A DNA stretch of 64,000 nt from Aphis gossypii (Eukaryota; Arthropoda; Insecta; Hemiptera; Aphididae): NCBI RefSeq assembly GCF_020184175.1, contig NC_065533.1, forward strand, positions 53,978,351 to 54,042,350, read 5' to 3'. This document shows positions 11,661 to 26,002 of this stretch, piece by piece. The notes under the pieces are model-generated. The model made no database searches. It saw only the letters and a list, made by a program, of their open reading frames with translations, and had not been told where the DNA came from. A program made the position numbers and the translations under genes. Every line of letters begins with the position of its first letter. Positions within the stretch are counted from its first letter, which is position 1.

Positions 11661-14600
11661 GAATACCACCAATAGGTACCTATAATAATGATGAATATTA
11701 TTATTGTTATACACACGATACACCGAGCCGTGTGCGATATGTGTGTCAGCATAGAACGATTTTGTTACTCGCGTGTTGCCACATTTTATCAGTAACTATA
11801 CGACAATGAATGCATAGTACGGTTTTTTTTTAACGGATTTTTTAAAAACGATAACTACCGTACTACAACGTTATTGGATCCTGTAGTCCTAGTAGTATAC
11901 AACGTATAATTTACTCGATTTATGGATCGCGGGCCGAATTGTGACGGTCAAAACAGACTTCTGCAGCTTGGGTAGGTACTGCGTTAGAAATTCTCGTCGC
12001 GTGCAATAAATAAAAACAGACGCGCACATTAAACATTTTTGCGCAATGGCATTTTATTATATTATCGCAATGGTTATATTATAATACATTGTACACGCAA
12101 ATACGCAATCCTATACCTACGTACAGTAGTTTCGTTAGTCCAGTTCCGTAATATTTTAAGTCTCGGACGTCTCGGACAAGATACAACTATAATTAATGTG
12201 TAGGTATGTTTTGTTATGTCTTATTATGTAACTTGTAATATAAAATAATTATTATGATAACATGAGATGTAAAATAAGGTTAGGTAAAAAAAGGTAAAAA
12301 ATAAAAAAAAAAATTAATATGAACATCCGTGTGAGTATATATGTAATAGCATTGATTATATACGTATAGTATATACAATTTATCAACACACACTATATAA
12401 TATAACCAATGGTAATAGTATGGTGTATTGGTGTATATAAAAAAAACATGATAATGTCACTCTTTTCAGCATTACTTAGTCATAAAAAGTGGCTTTAATT
12501 ACAGTATCTATTACATTTAGTAAAAGTTGTTGTATGTTTTATATACATAATATAAATAATATAGAATTAATATAATTTAATTAACTTAATTTTTAAACAG
12601 GTAATACGTACTTTTATGATACATAGATTGGAAATGATATTATATTTCTATAAAAATATTACCTATACAATTTTATGTTAAAATATATCGAAAATTAATT
12701 AATGATTTTGCGTTAAATAATTAATTCAAAAAATTAACTTATCAGATATTTGTAACTTCAAAGTTATGCTCTAGATACCTATATGTTATTTAATACAATT
12801 GCATTATAATAATATGATAAAAAACTTACATAGTTTACGTAGCAACGCCTCTCCTTCTATCGCTGCACACACACATATAATAATGGAGAACAGAGACAAA
12901 TAGGGGAGGATTTGTTCTATGGCAATATGGCTTCAAAGTGGCCTTAATAAATAAATAAATATATATATTATACATATATATGTGTATGTGTGTGTGATTA
13001 ATGTTCAGTGTAGTCCGGTATTAGGATCGCAGATTGGTCTTGATTAGCGAGGGTTGATGAAATTCAAAGCGAACCCTATTGTGTGCGTTTATGTGACCCA
13101 TCGTCCACGTGTAAAGTAAAATTGAACAATTTTAAATTATCTTTATTAACTTTTTAGGTTTTTATGATTTTATTTATTTATTTTGTCAAGCTATTATTCT
13201 CCCAAGATTTGTTTTCTATCCCAAAAGTTATTTTTTTTAGCGGTTAATATAGTTTATAAGACACTTCTCAATTTTATACTTATATATACGTACTTTTAAT
13301 GCATTTTATGTTGTTATAAGTTAATGAATTTAACTAAAGACTTAACGGAAATTGTATGCATAGTATGTTTGTCTTACGCTACCTAGTGGTTCCTGTTATT
13401 AAATTGTCATCAAACTATCATAACTGTTAAACCTCTAGAGCGCGGTAATGTATTATTCAATAACTTAATAAATAGGAAATACGTAAACTTAATTTAAAAA
13501 AAAAATGTCATTATTAGTATTGACAGTTTTATAAAAAAAGCTATTTCTTGATTTATGAATATTGGTAATTCGTTAAGTAAAAATTATAAATATTCAAATG
13601 TAGGTACCTATATTATTTTTTGTTATTTATTTTTTATTTAATCTTCAAAAAAAATTAAAGGTGCTATTGTTATATTATATTGACTATAGACTATAGTATT
13701 ATAATGATAAAATTAAATAATCGTATTATTTAAATATTATGTTTCTATAAAAATGTTATTCATTAGTCTGAGTATTCTACTAAGGCCTAACTTTGAGTAG
13801 TATACTAATTGTGTCCCCAGTTCTCACAGTTACATTGTTGTTAATTAAATCGAATTTGTAATTGTTAATTTGTTTGTATAAATCATCAGTAGATTATAAG
13901 AAATAACCTTGGACTTTATACTATAACCGTAGAAATTTCCAATTTGAAAATATATCACATTTTGTAAGGAACATGTTGATACTCGTTCCTTTCATATAAC
14001 ATATTTTGTAATTTTTTTAACACACAATAAAGAATTTAGTTTTGCATATTTTTGATTTTTTAGTGCGTAAACGTGTATATTTAACAATATTTTTTGCATG
14101 AAAATTTGTGCTTTAGTTATTACAATAGTCAGTAATAATAATAAATTAATAAAACTATTTATTTATATGAAAAATATTGGCTACAATTACATTGATAAAA
14201 AAATCTTATTACCGAATATAATCATTACGCGTAGTAATTAACTATAGTAGACTCTTCACTCACAATATGCCATGAATAATATTACACATAGGTACATCCT
14301 ATTCATATATACATTATTTATGAGAGTGCCCCCAATGCTCGTTTCTATATCAGCCACCCTTCGAGTACACAAACAGTGTGGCTTGTGACTCAATCGAATT
14401 TCACCCCTTATTTGTTTACGGGATTGATGGGATGGGGAATAAAGGGCTGTAATTGGCCTTGCAGGAGACGTTTTATAAATAACCAAGTCCATGACGACAA
14501 TCCCTTATAACTACGCATGATTATTATTATTATTATATTCTAACAACACATATTATCTATTTTTGAATATTTAATTTTCTATATTATCATCACCTCTTAT

Positions 14601-17600
14601 GCAACACAATGAACAACGACCGAAGTCGCTGCAATATAAATTTCTTTATAATAAAAATTAGTGAATTGAAAATGATAAATTAATTTGATATTTTACTCAT
14701 TATAGTTTAAAATATTTTCAAATTTTAAAGATAAAGAAAACTTTATCCTATCGTAATAATATTTTATTTCGTATAAGTAGAAAAAATTTGAATTTTCATA
14801 TATTTCGTATAAATAAAATATACAGTTGGTAAACTGTTGTTTGCATTACTTCCGCAGTTAATCAATATATAATATACATATACATATACCTATAATGTTG
14901 TTGTGGATTTTCCCCTTTAACCTTCCCACTTTCTCCCAACAAGCTGTTGAGCAGTTTGTTTGATAAATTTACGCTGCGCAATTCCAACCACCCTAAATCG
15001 ATAAAAAAGACACCCTTCAGACCAGCCAGGGTGGTCCGAGTCGCGAACGAGCGTCAGGTGGAAACACTCCACTATTACGATTTAATCAATATTTTCTTCG
15101 TACGCATCAAAATTATAACAATTCAATTATATTATATTAGTGGACATTTTTGTATTTAGTAGGGGAACAATATTTTGTTTAGAATAACTGAATAATTATT
15201 TTTAAAAGGTATTAATATATAGGTACATTAAGTTATGATGTATGTAAAAAGTTATCTTAGCTGTTTGTTAGTGCAATATACGATATTATATAATATTAAC
15301 AGATGTATAAGAGTACATATTATTATTCTAGCCTATAGGAAATACTAATAAATTATTAGTACAAAATCACTACAGGAACATATTTTAGTGGTGACCTAAG
15401 TCCTAAATAAATGTTTTTTTGCCATTAATATTTCCAATGAAAGGTAAACATTTGTTTTATATAATAGAATTTATGTTTTTTAAAATAATTTTTTGTACCT
15501 CATTAAATGTATAAATTCACAAAAAATAAATTCTAACATGATCAACTATGAAATTTTATTTTAAAGTATTTTATTGATACATCCAATATAAAGCATACCG
15601 ATTAAAACTAATTTTAAATATAACATCGAAAACGCGTCGTCTTCGCAAGCTTTTATTAATTTCTACCGTAAATTTGTATAAAAATATTTTAAACTATAAT
15701 CAATCGTATAATTAAAGATATAAAAACATAAAATTAATATTACCTTCTACCTTAGAAATTAAATGATACATATTCATAAAATAATTTTTGTTTATCATAA
15801 CAAAAAAAAAAAAAAAATTGCCTTCAAATCCAAACTTTATGTACAGCACTAATATAATATAAAGACTTATTAAGGGATGTAGGGCAAATTTTAATTGAGT
15901 TATCGACGAAGTCTCAAATTCAACAAGGTTTATGTTATAGTTATATAACTTGTAGGATTTGTCAAATTGGTGTATAATAATTAATAATTTATAGAATTAA
16001 TTCGTAAATTGTTATTGTGAATAGCTTTTTCATGAAATATAAATTGACCAGATACATGATTGAATGCCTTGATATTGAAAAAGATGGGTATAATAGCGAT
16101 TGTACCTGCAGATCGATGAACGCTTGTATAAGTATTAAAAATTTACTGTTATCGACATTTTTTTATGCTGGTAATACTTCTGAGGCTTGCAGCAATAAGT
16201 ATAATATGCCAATAATGTCTATACCTGTAACTTAGTTTATAATTTATTTTGTCATTTTTTTAAGCCAGATTTTTTAACTCAAATTGTGTAGCTATCAATA
16301 AGTAGCAATAACTATTAATTAATAAGACTATCGTTTTTATAATGTATGCTGATTCGAACCCAAGAGGTTTACCCTTGAGACATAATGTATATAACGTCAT
16401 GCATTTTATATATTTGAAATTAAATATATTTCATATATTTAAAAACACAAATAATCTGAATTGTAGACCGTAGTTTGTCTTCTTAAGTACCAAATAAAAA
16501 TATTGTGGAAAAAATTGTAAAATCTCAACTAGTTAAGAATTTAGGAATTATTTTACTATTTAAAATAAAACTTTTAAGATTTAAATAAAAACTCAACAGA
16601 TGTAAAAATCGGAAATAGTTACTTCGAATTATATAAATGCAGTTTTATATTAGGTATGCAATAATTGGTCGTGTGGATTATTAAAATAATGTGTTATAAT
16701 TATAAATACTACCTATACTTTTTTTTCACATTATTCGATTTACCACTTTCAAAGTATACATAAATGATTGCGGACCTAGTAAAATTAACTCTACGCCGAG
16801 CCATGTACCGCTGTCGCTAAACCACCCTACTTCCACATCGGACGCGAAAAATCAATACCGTGTCATCTATATGTTTTAGCCAGGGTATCAGAGCCGTTTC
16901 TGCAGATAAAAAAAAAGTAAAACGGGAAGTGCTGAACTTGCGCGCTCGTTCAGGACGCTTGTTGTACCTCTGGTGTTTAAGACAAAAATCAATCCACTCT
17001 CGATTTTACGTTGTCACGTACTGTGTTGACAGCGTTAAGGTTTTCATTTTCATTTTCATTTTTTGTCATTATTATTTTTCTATTCTCACCTAATTTTCTT
17101 TTTGGTTTTTACTCATTCTCAACGTGTGTCTTTTGCGATTTATGAAATTCGTACAAAAAATAATCAACAACTGAAGTATCTACAATATATAAGGTATATA
17201 ATATTGAAGTATTAAAGTCGATTTGCAACAAATTTTTAATTTACATATTTAAGCTTTTTTTAAACGATTTTATCGTTAGGTATACATTATTATAATATGA
17301 TATATATAATATAATATGATGGTTGACCCTGCACGTTCTCCCCACTATTTTTTAAATTTTGATGCATACCTACTAAATGATAACATTTTCAAATATATAC
17401 TTTGAATTTTTTATATCATTTAAGGGTTGTCTTGTGCTTTGTGGTGTACAAATTTTTATAAACATATAGTGGTCGTCACTTAAAATAATTACTTTTGTAC
17501 AGGACATTATCACACGAACCCATACGTATACTGATAACACATAGTACATAATACATACTACACATAATACCTACATTTCGTACTTACATTTGTTGATAAC

Positions 17601-17799
17601 AATATACAAAATAAATGTGTATATTGTATTTTACACCTAAAATACAACTATGTAAATGTATATTGTTTTTAAAATTACAAATATATATATATAGATAATT
17701 TAGTAGTACGGTACCTCCTTTACTTGTTCGCTTTTTTTAATGTAATAAATAATAATTTAATTATATTTTGAAAATAAAATTTTTATTATACCTGTTTAG
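11661..17799. other. Gene-free stretch or 5' intron of the RING gene
   Basis: Mostly AT-rich, with small GC-richer islands near 14250-14500, 14930-15080 and 16760-17040. Short open frames on both strands show no recognisable domain. No RNA gene was identified. Confidence 0.4.
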
Positions 17800-17826
17800 G
17801 TAGAATTCAAAGAAGATACCGATAAA

Positions 17827-20800
17827 ATGAATAAATCTAATGAAAAAGCTTTGGACCGTAATGAAGGGGCTGATCAACCTGAAAGGTAATATACTAAAAT
17901 AATAAAAAGCATATAATATAATTATCGATATTTCCTACCCATATTTTACTTTCTTTTGGTATAGAATTTACTTTTTTAATTAAATATAAACGTTAATATG
18001 ATAAAATATTATGTTATACTTATGCACTTTAATTTATACTATTTAAATTTATTTTTATACTATATGTGTTATAAATGTTAAATTTCCAAAATAGTTTCTT
18101 ACAATATTTTATATTTCCTAAAAACTGCCTTTTAAAGACTAGGTTACTAATAATTAATAAAATCTATTACTACTATACAGCTTATATTATTATAATACAA
18201 TTAATTAATGTATTTTAAATTTTAATGTAGAACTATTCACCCGCGTACTTTGTCTCCGACCTCCGTTTTACAAACGTACAACATAGTAAACACCGTTTCA
18301 CGTAGACAAGGACCACTCGTACTGTAGTCTAAGTAAAGCAATACAATTTTCACACTAGAAAGAGGAGATTTTGGACTGTATCACATAGTTTTTATTTTTT
18401 CGATATCAGAACTACAAAAAAAAGTTATTCAAGTTTGAAAAACACAAAAATAATGGATTTTCAAACTATAAGAGCTTTTTTGGTAATTTCAGATGTCGAT
18501 AAAATAGAAACAATGTTGCACTGTCCAAAATTTCTTTCTAGTGTGGAAATTGTATTGCTTTACTTTGATTACAGTACGACTGGTCCTTGTCTACGTGAAA
18601 CGGTTTTTACTATGTTGTACGTTTGTATAAGACGGAAACATTGCAAGCGGGTGAAGCGTCCTCTTAACGAATGATCGTAGAGTTTTAGACACTAAGCCTA
18701 AAATATTTAACTTAATAGGTAGGTACATAATATAATATATTTATTTTATATGTACACTTGCAATAATTATTATGATGAATATTATAAAATAACTAATTAG
18801 TGTTAAAAAAAAAAAAATATATAATAAAATGTTTACAATAAATAATCCAACTCGACGGTAGTGGCGCGAAGCTAAGTAGAAAAAATAAACGGAAAAGCAC
18901 CTAACCTGGAGCGATCACGACCTCGGTGGCTCGGTAGTATATTACTCAAGTCAGAGTTTGCTCATTGAATGTGTGTAAATTTACCCACGATATGTCTTTG
19001 TCATTTTTGAAAAAATTGGTTAAAAATTCCGAATATACTAGCAAAAAAGTTAAGTATTTTTGACGTAAAAAGATACTGTGCTCGACCATTTTAGTAATAA
19101 CGTTTCACGCAGCAGCGACAGACTGCCATAGGCCGTATTACCCCTTTTATGCCATTTACATATACGTCGTACACTGAGCACTGGGCAGCGGTTCCCACCG
19201 TTGCCTGCGCCTTCATATTTTGTCGTATAATATTCGTATTTATTATTTTTTACTGTTGAAGTTAATTTTCGCCGCCGCGCCCACAGATATGATAATCATA
19301 TTATATCTATCTATGGCCACGCCGGAATATGCATTAACCACTTGTTACTTGTTGTAATTTTTAACACTATTCTTCCGTTATTGTTACTTGTTGTGGATCG
19401 TCGAGTACTCGAGTGTTCAGAATATTAATATTTAATGTTGTTCTAAAATAACTATAAATATTAAATAGATATTTTATCATTTGTTTCCATTTTTCTACAG
19501 TTCTGTACTCACAGAAATTACGTAAAAAGAGAAACTATATAGAAAAAAAATGGAAATACGATATACATGGATGTAAGTTAAAAGAGAAAAACCAAAACCA
19601 AAAAAAAAAAAATTAAATAAAAAACTATTTTTATTTTACGGAAGTATAGAAAAATGAACTAATAAACTTGTTTGTCAATTGCCATCATGGTCCATCTATG
19701 AGTAAAGCCTATTATATACTTGCATAATTTTACACCATAATAAATGGCTATGATGTAATGACACTTCAATACATTATAAACGATGTCCTCAAGGGGGTAA
19801 AGATACGTAAATTATAATAATGGAAAAAAAAAATTGAACATGATTAGGTGTAAAAAAAAATCAAATACCTACCTGTATTAAAAATAAAAACATAAAAAAC
19901 CTGAAAATCATATTTCATGACGGTACATAACAAATAACAATATTTTATAAAAAACTACTGATATCACGACAAAAACATTTTTTTCTAACTCATTGTAAAA
20001 AATTGCTAAGTCAAAAAAAAACTAGTCATTTATAAGACTTAAGCATTATAAATATATGATGTCACGAATAGATGCTAAGTAAATTAAATTTATTCTATCT
20101 CAATAATTTATTTAATTTGCGAGTAATTTGATAAATAAACATGTTCGTTCTTAATTGAACTATTTAGTAAATTTCCATTACAAATGTTACTAAATTTGTA
20201 TTGTGAAAAGGTCTTAATTATTAATTTATAAATAAAATAAATTTTTGCAAAGTAAATAAATTATTAAGGAACTAAATTTGTTTAATATTTAATTTGCTTA
20301 TAGCATTTATTCATAATGACACATCTTTATAATGCTTAAGTCCTATAAATGACCAGCTTTTTTGACTTAGCAATTTTTTACACAGAGTTCGAAGAAGTGT
20401 TTTTGTTGGGATATAACTACACTCGTATATTATGCAAAATAATAAATAAATATAAATATATGTACCTAATACCTATGTATTGTCCTAGTCGTCCAAATTT
20501 TGTTGACAAAATTACAAGTACTGTAAAAAACATATCCAGATATTTTAAGGGTGATAGAGATCAGGCGTAAGTTACTATAATGACGTCATACGGATGTCAA
20601 ATTATTATTATATTAAAATAAATTTTTCATACATATATAGCTTTATTTGGAGACTACGTGCAATTCAACCTGAGAATGATCTTGAACCAGATACGACCAA
20701 GGATGAACCAGGATTGATGACTGCAATACGTATTACTAAAGAACAGATTGGTAAAATTTTCGTGTGTCATAATAATTATTTTATAATTTATTACAATATT

Positions 20801-23800
20801 GACCAATGTTTATTTTCATGATACTTTATTACGTACTAACATCTCTTATAAAATATTCATACATATAATACAACAATACCTAGTTCATTCAATAAAATCA
20901 ACTGGTTCAAATGATGTTTGTCAAAAAATTTATAAAAATTTATAAATTGAAATAAAATAATTTACAATTATTGCACAATTTTTAAAAATGTTAACAAATA
21001 TTTGGCAAATAGTATTTAAGTATTTCAATGTTATTATAATTTCTTATTGCATTGCCCAAATAATATATATAATAATACAGATAATATTCAATTATAATTC
21101 TTTAGATAATACTTTTAGTCTTTACCAAATTGAATAAAAATAAGATTTTAGGAGTAAATTTTATTACGTTTAACAAAAACATTTTATTTTTATTAATAGT
21201 TTATTTTTTAATTTTCTCTAATGCGGGAAATCCTCAGCATTTGATCCACGATCATCTTCTTTTTAAAATAAAAAGAAATATTTTTTTAATATTTATCATA
21301 AAATGAATACGGATTGGTTAAAAATAGGGCTAGGATAGTATAATATAGGACTTTGCAATTTTTTTTAGGATTTACAGAATATATAGATTTTCAAGTACAA
21401 AATGTGATTTAGTCATGTACGAGTTCATATATAATATATACCTAGTTATTATTTTGCAATTTTTAGCGTTTTTAGGTCACTTTAGGTACAACTAATTACT
21501 TTACAGTCTTTGATTAGAATTTAGAACATAATAAATTGAATATCAATTTCAAAAATCAAAACTATCAAGTATATACAATTTAGTATTTACTAATATCAGT
21601 TTTTTAAAACTAATTTCTAATATATAACAATTTTATAATAATTTTACGTCATACTTTTAGATGATTAGCAGAATAATGCTATTTTACAAAAGCCGAAAAA
21701 TCATTTTCAAATAAGGCTTACCTAAACTAGTTAGAATGTTTTGTCATTCTATAGGAAATTAAAACTTTAGGTTAACACTGTTTTATAAACGCTATAGTTT
21801 AAAATTTTTGTTTTTAGATAAGCGACTCCAGTGTGCTGTTTGCTTGGATGATTTTGTAATTAAAGAGGAAGCGATGAAATTGATGTGTGACCATATATTT
21901 CACGAGGAATGCATTACTAACTGGATTATTGTGGTAGGCAATTTTTTTTATTTACTAGTAAATAAATAACTATTTATTGTAAACATATCGTCGAAATATT
22001 TGGTTTTTTGTTGGTGAGATAATACATTATATAGTAGTTATAAGAAACTTAATATTTTATTAATAACAAATAAATAAAATAGTTATTAATTTGAATCAAG
22101 TATACCCACTTAATTCAAATTTTATTTCAATTACGAATTATCAATAGACTAGAAGTATACAAAAAAAGCGGGTAAGTAGGTACCGCTCTGCTGTACATTA
22201 AGTGCCGCGTGGATCACTATTATATATTATAGGAGTGTTAAATTTGAATTTAGGCATCATATGTATGTCATTATAGGTATCATTGTATACGAAAAACGAT
22301 TCTGAACGAAGATGATTTGTCAGCCTAGAATATAATTTCCAGTAGGTGGGTGGTGAAAAAGGTGGTTTATGTTTTAATGGTCTGAATACACCAGAATTTA
22401 AGTTCTTTTAAAATTATTGTATACTAAGCTTATGGAAAATCTCGTATTGAATTTTCAACTCTTGGCTACTTAAACAAAAATTTTTATGAATTATACCTAC
22501 AAAATAATTTGCAAATATTCATGGTTTTGACGAATTTTTGTCAATATTTGAATTTGAAATGCTAATAAAAAAAAATTGTGACTATGTATTTTTATAATAT
22601 TTTAATCACTATAAGAATAACTTATGAAGAACTTTGTATTAAATTTTCAAATATTTTAACTCAGCCAAAAAAATTTTAACGACACTTTAAAAAAAAATTC
22701 TCAGAAAAATCGAAAATTTCAGTTATTTAAATAAATAGCTCAAAAAAAGTTAAAATATTTTGAAAATTAAACCATATAAAGAAAATGCCAATCTAAATAA
22801 CTGCAGGTAAAATTTTCAACTATCTACGACTATATTATTTGAATAATAACAATTATTTAAAATCGTTTGAGTATAAATCGTTATTGTTACGCTATTTTGT
22901 AAAAATTTAAAATTCAAATGCACTTAAAATTTTCCCTATAATGATGTTTCTAGTTTTTTCTATAGCTACTTGAAGGAAAACTTATGAAAAACTTAGTGTT
23001 GAATTTTTTATCCTTAGATATGAACACAAACATTTTTATGTTTTTTCAACTTCAAAATTACTTGCAAATTTTCGCAATTTCGACATAATATTATTTACAT
23101 TTACGTTTTAAATTACAAATTATTATTATTATTAAAAGTATTAATAATATTAAGCTCGTTCCACAATCGATAACGAACTAATAGTCAACAGCCAAAATGT
23201 GTATACCTAGGTAGGCAATTTAATATAATATCTTATCGCATATTTCCGATAGCGAAATACACGGTAAATTTGAAATGTGTGTACGCGGGCCGCATATTAC
23301 GACTGTGCGGGCCGCGGGTTGAAGACCCCTGGCCTACAGACAGTCGTCGTGTGTATACCCTTTAACCCGAGACAAAATAGATTTTGTCACCCCCTTTCCC
23401 ACGAGACACCTGCACCGACTGCACGTGTCTCCTCCCCCCTATGTCGTCTCCTGTTCTAAGCAACAGCTGATTTTTTTTACACCGCCATCGCCGTTTTTGT
23501 TGCAGCACGGCACGTGCCCGGTCTGTCGCAGGTACTATTGTCCCGGCGAACTGCACCTGCCCCAGGAACGAGTCACCCCTCCCGTCAACCCGACCGTTGT
23601 TCAACGTTTGTATCGCACCATCTGCTCGCCGTTGGCGTACTTCTTCCCGAGACTCGTCAGCGTCCCGGCCGCCGCAAACGCTAACAACGGGCGCCGGCCA
23701 AATCGGCCGACCCCGATGTACAGACTCGTGCGATCGGAGCGTGTCCTCTCGGACGCGGATCGCGAACGCATCGAAAACGAGGCCCTCGAAACGATGGACG

Positions 23801-24054
23801 ACTACGTCTTTTGCCACGTCATGTTCGTCATGCAGAACTCGGAACGCCAACGGTATCCCGGTACAGCGGTCACCGTCATGGCCGAGCACATGCGCAATCG
23901 GTTCGGCCAGTTGCACCGTTTGCCCGGACCCGTGGACGTCGATCCCGCCGGCGTAAACCCGCCGCCGCCGCAGCCTCCGCGACCGGCTGCCGTAAGACAG
24001 GGATTCGAAATGCCGACTGACGTCACCACGACCGAGTACCTGGGCCATTACTAG
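17827..24054 (+). CDS. RING-H2 finger E3 ubiquitin ligase, 303 aa
   Basis: Transfers ubiquitin from an E2 to substrates through a RING-H2 domain. Coding exons: 17827-17885, 20489-20566, 20641-20750, 21818-21933, 23506-24054; all junctions keep frame. The first exon begins at an acceptor (17800) and carries the first in-frame ATG at 17827. The RING spans the exon 4/5 joint: CAVC near residue 90, then CDHIFHEEC, then CPVC, which gives C3-H2-C3 zinc ligands. A basic region (GRRPNRP) follows, then an acidic/helical tail containing DDYVFCHVMFVM and a Pro-rich stretch (NPPPPQPPRP). No transmembrane segment is evident. The domain resembles the RNF115/RNF126 group, but the flanks do not clearly match, so no symbol is given. 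The last exon is much more GC-rich than the AT-rich exons before it; the abrupt change is real in the sequence. Confidence 0.88.
18236..18655. repeat. 420-bp near-full-length imperfect palindrome
   Basis: The left half (from TTCACCCGC) and the reverse complement of the right half (ending GCGGGTGAA) align over almost their whole length, with substitutions and small gaps and hardly any loop; the centre is near 18446. Shared blocks include CAAACGTACAACATAGTAAA, CCGTTTCACGTAGACAAGGA and GTAAAGCAATACAATTT. It lies in the first coding intron of the RING gene. It could be a foldback MITE or a hairpin-RNA source; no target duplication was recognised. Confidence 0.85.
22270..23090 (+). repeat. AT-rich interspersed repeat, copy 1
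   Basis: Starts near GTATACGAAAAACGATTCTG and GATTTGTCAGCCTAG, and holds blocks such as GGTGGTTTATGTTTTAAT, AACTTATGAAAAACTT and CTACTTGAAGGAAAACTT. These recur in the copies at 49500-50125 and 51690-52220, and more weakly at 39180-40360, 53160-53900 and 56650-57260. No coding capacity was seen. Confidence 0.6.
23283..23332 (-). mobile_element. Solitary hAT-like end before the last RING exon
   Basis: Read on the minus strand it begins CCAGGGGTCTTCAACCCGCG followed by GCCCGCAC, typical of hAT non-autonomous element ends. Its partner end was not found. It lies about 170 bases upstream of the last RING exon's acceptor. Confidence 0.35.
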
Positions 24055-26002
24055 GCCGCGGACGACCATCACGATCGTAACAATGTAGCGTGTTAGTACT
24101 CGCCCGACGACGGCAGAGCGTAGCGAATAAGTAGTATAATATATTATATAGTAAAGGAATATTATATTGTTATATATAGATAACGGTATTTAATCCTTAT
24201 GTAGTAGTCGACGTACCGTTTATACGCGCGTAGTGATGCGTTAGCTAGTAATATTATATTAGTATATTATATAGTATAATATGTATTCGATACATAATAT
24301 TAGGTTAGCGATGACACAGCTAGTGGGGTCATCTTTAGTATAATAATAATATTATATATGAAAAAAAAAAAAAAAACAATAAAAAGTAATAATGTTACGT
24401 TTTTTTTTCCTTGGTGTTTTTGGAACTACTGCAACGACTATGATACGACCTATATAATCGATTTATCAAACAAAAAAACAATGTCCTTTCGATTAAATTT
24501 ACATCCGTATTGGCGTATTATATTAATATACATATATGAGTACGAACGTCGAACGGCGTGACGTTATACAACAGGTAATTTAAGAATCGAGAATATAATA
24601 ATCATATGGTTTTAAATTAAGTTAATCCTATAATCACATCTATCGTACAGCGACATTATATTTAAATTTTTCATACTGCTTTTTTTTCTGCTTGAAATTA
24701 TCATCATTCGATTTCATATAAGTTTAATAGGTGCCTATACTGCATATGCGTTAAAATAAAATACTACTCTATATGTTCCGTTTGTTTTATAATCCTGAGG
24801 AAATGGCAATTTTAATATTTATTTTAATTTTTAAGCGTTTAATCAGTCTTATAAAATACCTACATATGTAAAAGTATTTAAATACTTTACAGAGACTCAA
24901 CATTCAAATTACTTATTTTAAATACTTCTTAAAGTGTCTTTATTCAAAATTAAATGCTAATTTTTAAATATTAATTCTTTATCGATTATTTCCTATTTCA
25001 ATTTAATTGCATTAAATAAAAAAAAATATACAAAATTTACATTTTTATGTACTTATACAATTGACAATTCAAATATCTTGACAAAGAAAACATATGAGTA
25101 ATTTACAGTTGCACTAAATGATATGGTATATTGTATAAAATGCTCTATAAAATTGATGTAAAACATGAAAGTTAAAAAAAAAATATTGGTTCGATTTATA
25201 AGAAGGAAATACAAAGTATTTGTATATAAGTACTGTTTAAAATGAGCATATATACTTGAGTACTTTTAAAAAGTATTTTTTACAATACTAAGTGAAAAAT
25301 ATTATGTTCTACCACGTTCTACTATTGTGTACTAAATAATGTATTAATTGAATGCTGAAATACTAATAATTAGTGATTTACATAATATAATGGTTTTAAT
25401 AAAAATTGAAGACGAAAATTTTTTGAAATTATAAAATAATCTTAAAGGAGAAAATATCATAATTATTGTCTATTATAATTATAATATATGTTATATTATA
25501 TACCTACATATATTTTATTTTAGTCAATACGAATATTTAGGTACACAATATGGCTAAATAAGTTATTTATTTTAGTGATTTAATCAAGAGCATACCTGTA
25601 GTTCATTTTTATCTACTATTAGCGATACCGTTTCCTATTTAAATGCACGAAACTCGTAAAATGTATATTAATATTATAGTGTTAAAAACAGAATTTATTG
25701 GTTTGAAAAGATACATAATATAACTATGTGAATGCATGTGTGTATAAAATATTAGAATGAGTTTTACATTATCTGATTTCTGGTTCTGGTACAATATAAT
25801 ACAAACGAATAATATTTTCTGCCATGCAAAAAAACATTTTAACTACCATTTTAAGAAAATTGATAATAAATAATAATCATATTAATATAACGAGTCAATA
25901 CTTTTAAAATAATTATAAAACAATTTTGACTAGTGTTAGTTCGTGAAAAGAAATTTCATGTGTTTTTATCAGCATGCGCCGTTTATTGAATATTGGAATT
26001 TA
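24055..26002. other. RING gene 3' flank and AT-rich intergenic DNA
   Basis: A candidate AATAAA poly(A) signal lies at 24378-24383, just after a long A run (about 24361-24376). Beyond it no exon or recognisable element was seen. Confidence 0.4.

Noticed and set aside
11383..11685. 100-codon + frame with a matching minus frame
   Set aside because: No family resemblance, and both strands are equally open in a GC-richer patch.
14256..14492. 78-codon minus frame in a GC-richer patch
   Set aside because: No known motif; may be repeat debris but cannot be supported.
16017..16235. 72-codon + frame with several Cys
   Set aside because: No recognised domain, no good splice borders, and not in phase with the RING gene.
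16340..16385. tRNA-like GGTTCGAATC on the minus strand
   Set aside because: The bases around it do not form a T-stem and no acceptor or anticodon arms could be drawn.
20349..20488. Start of a 73-codon frame before the second RING exon
   Set aside because: Only the part from 20489 fits the splice phase; the preceding codons are intron.
23362..24072. 236-codon open frame on the minus strand
   Set aside because: It is antisense to the GC-rich last RING exon; the + frame has RING residues, correct phase and stop, and the minus frame shows no domain.
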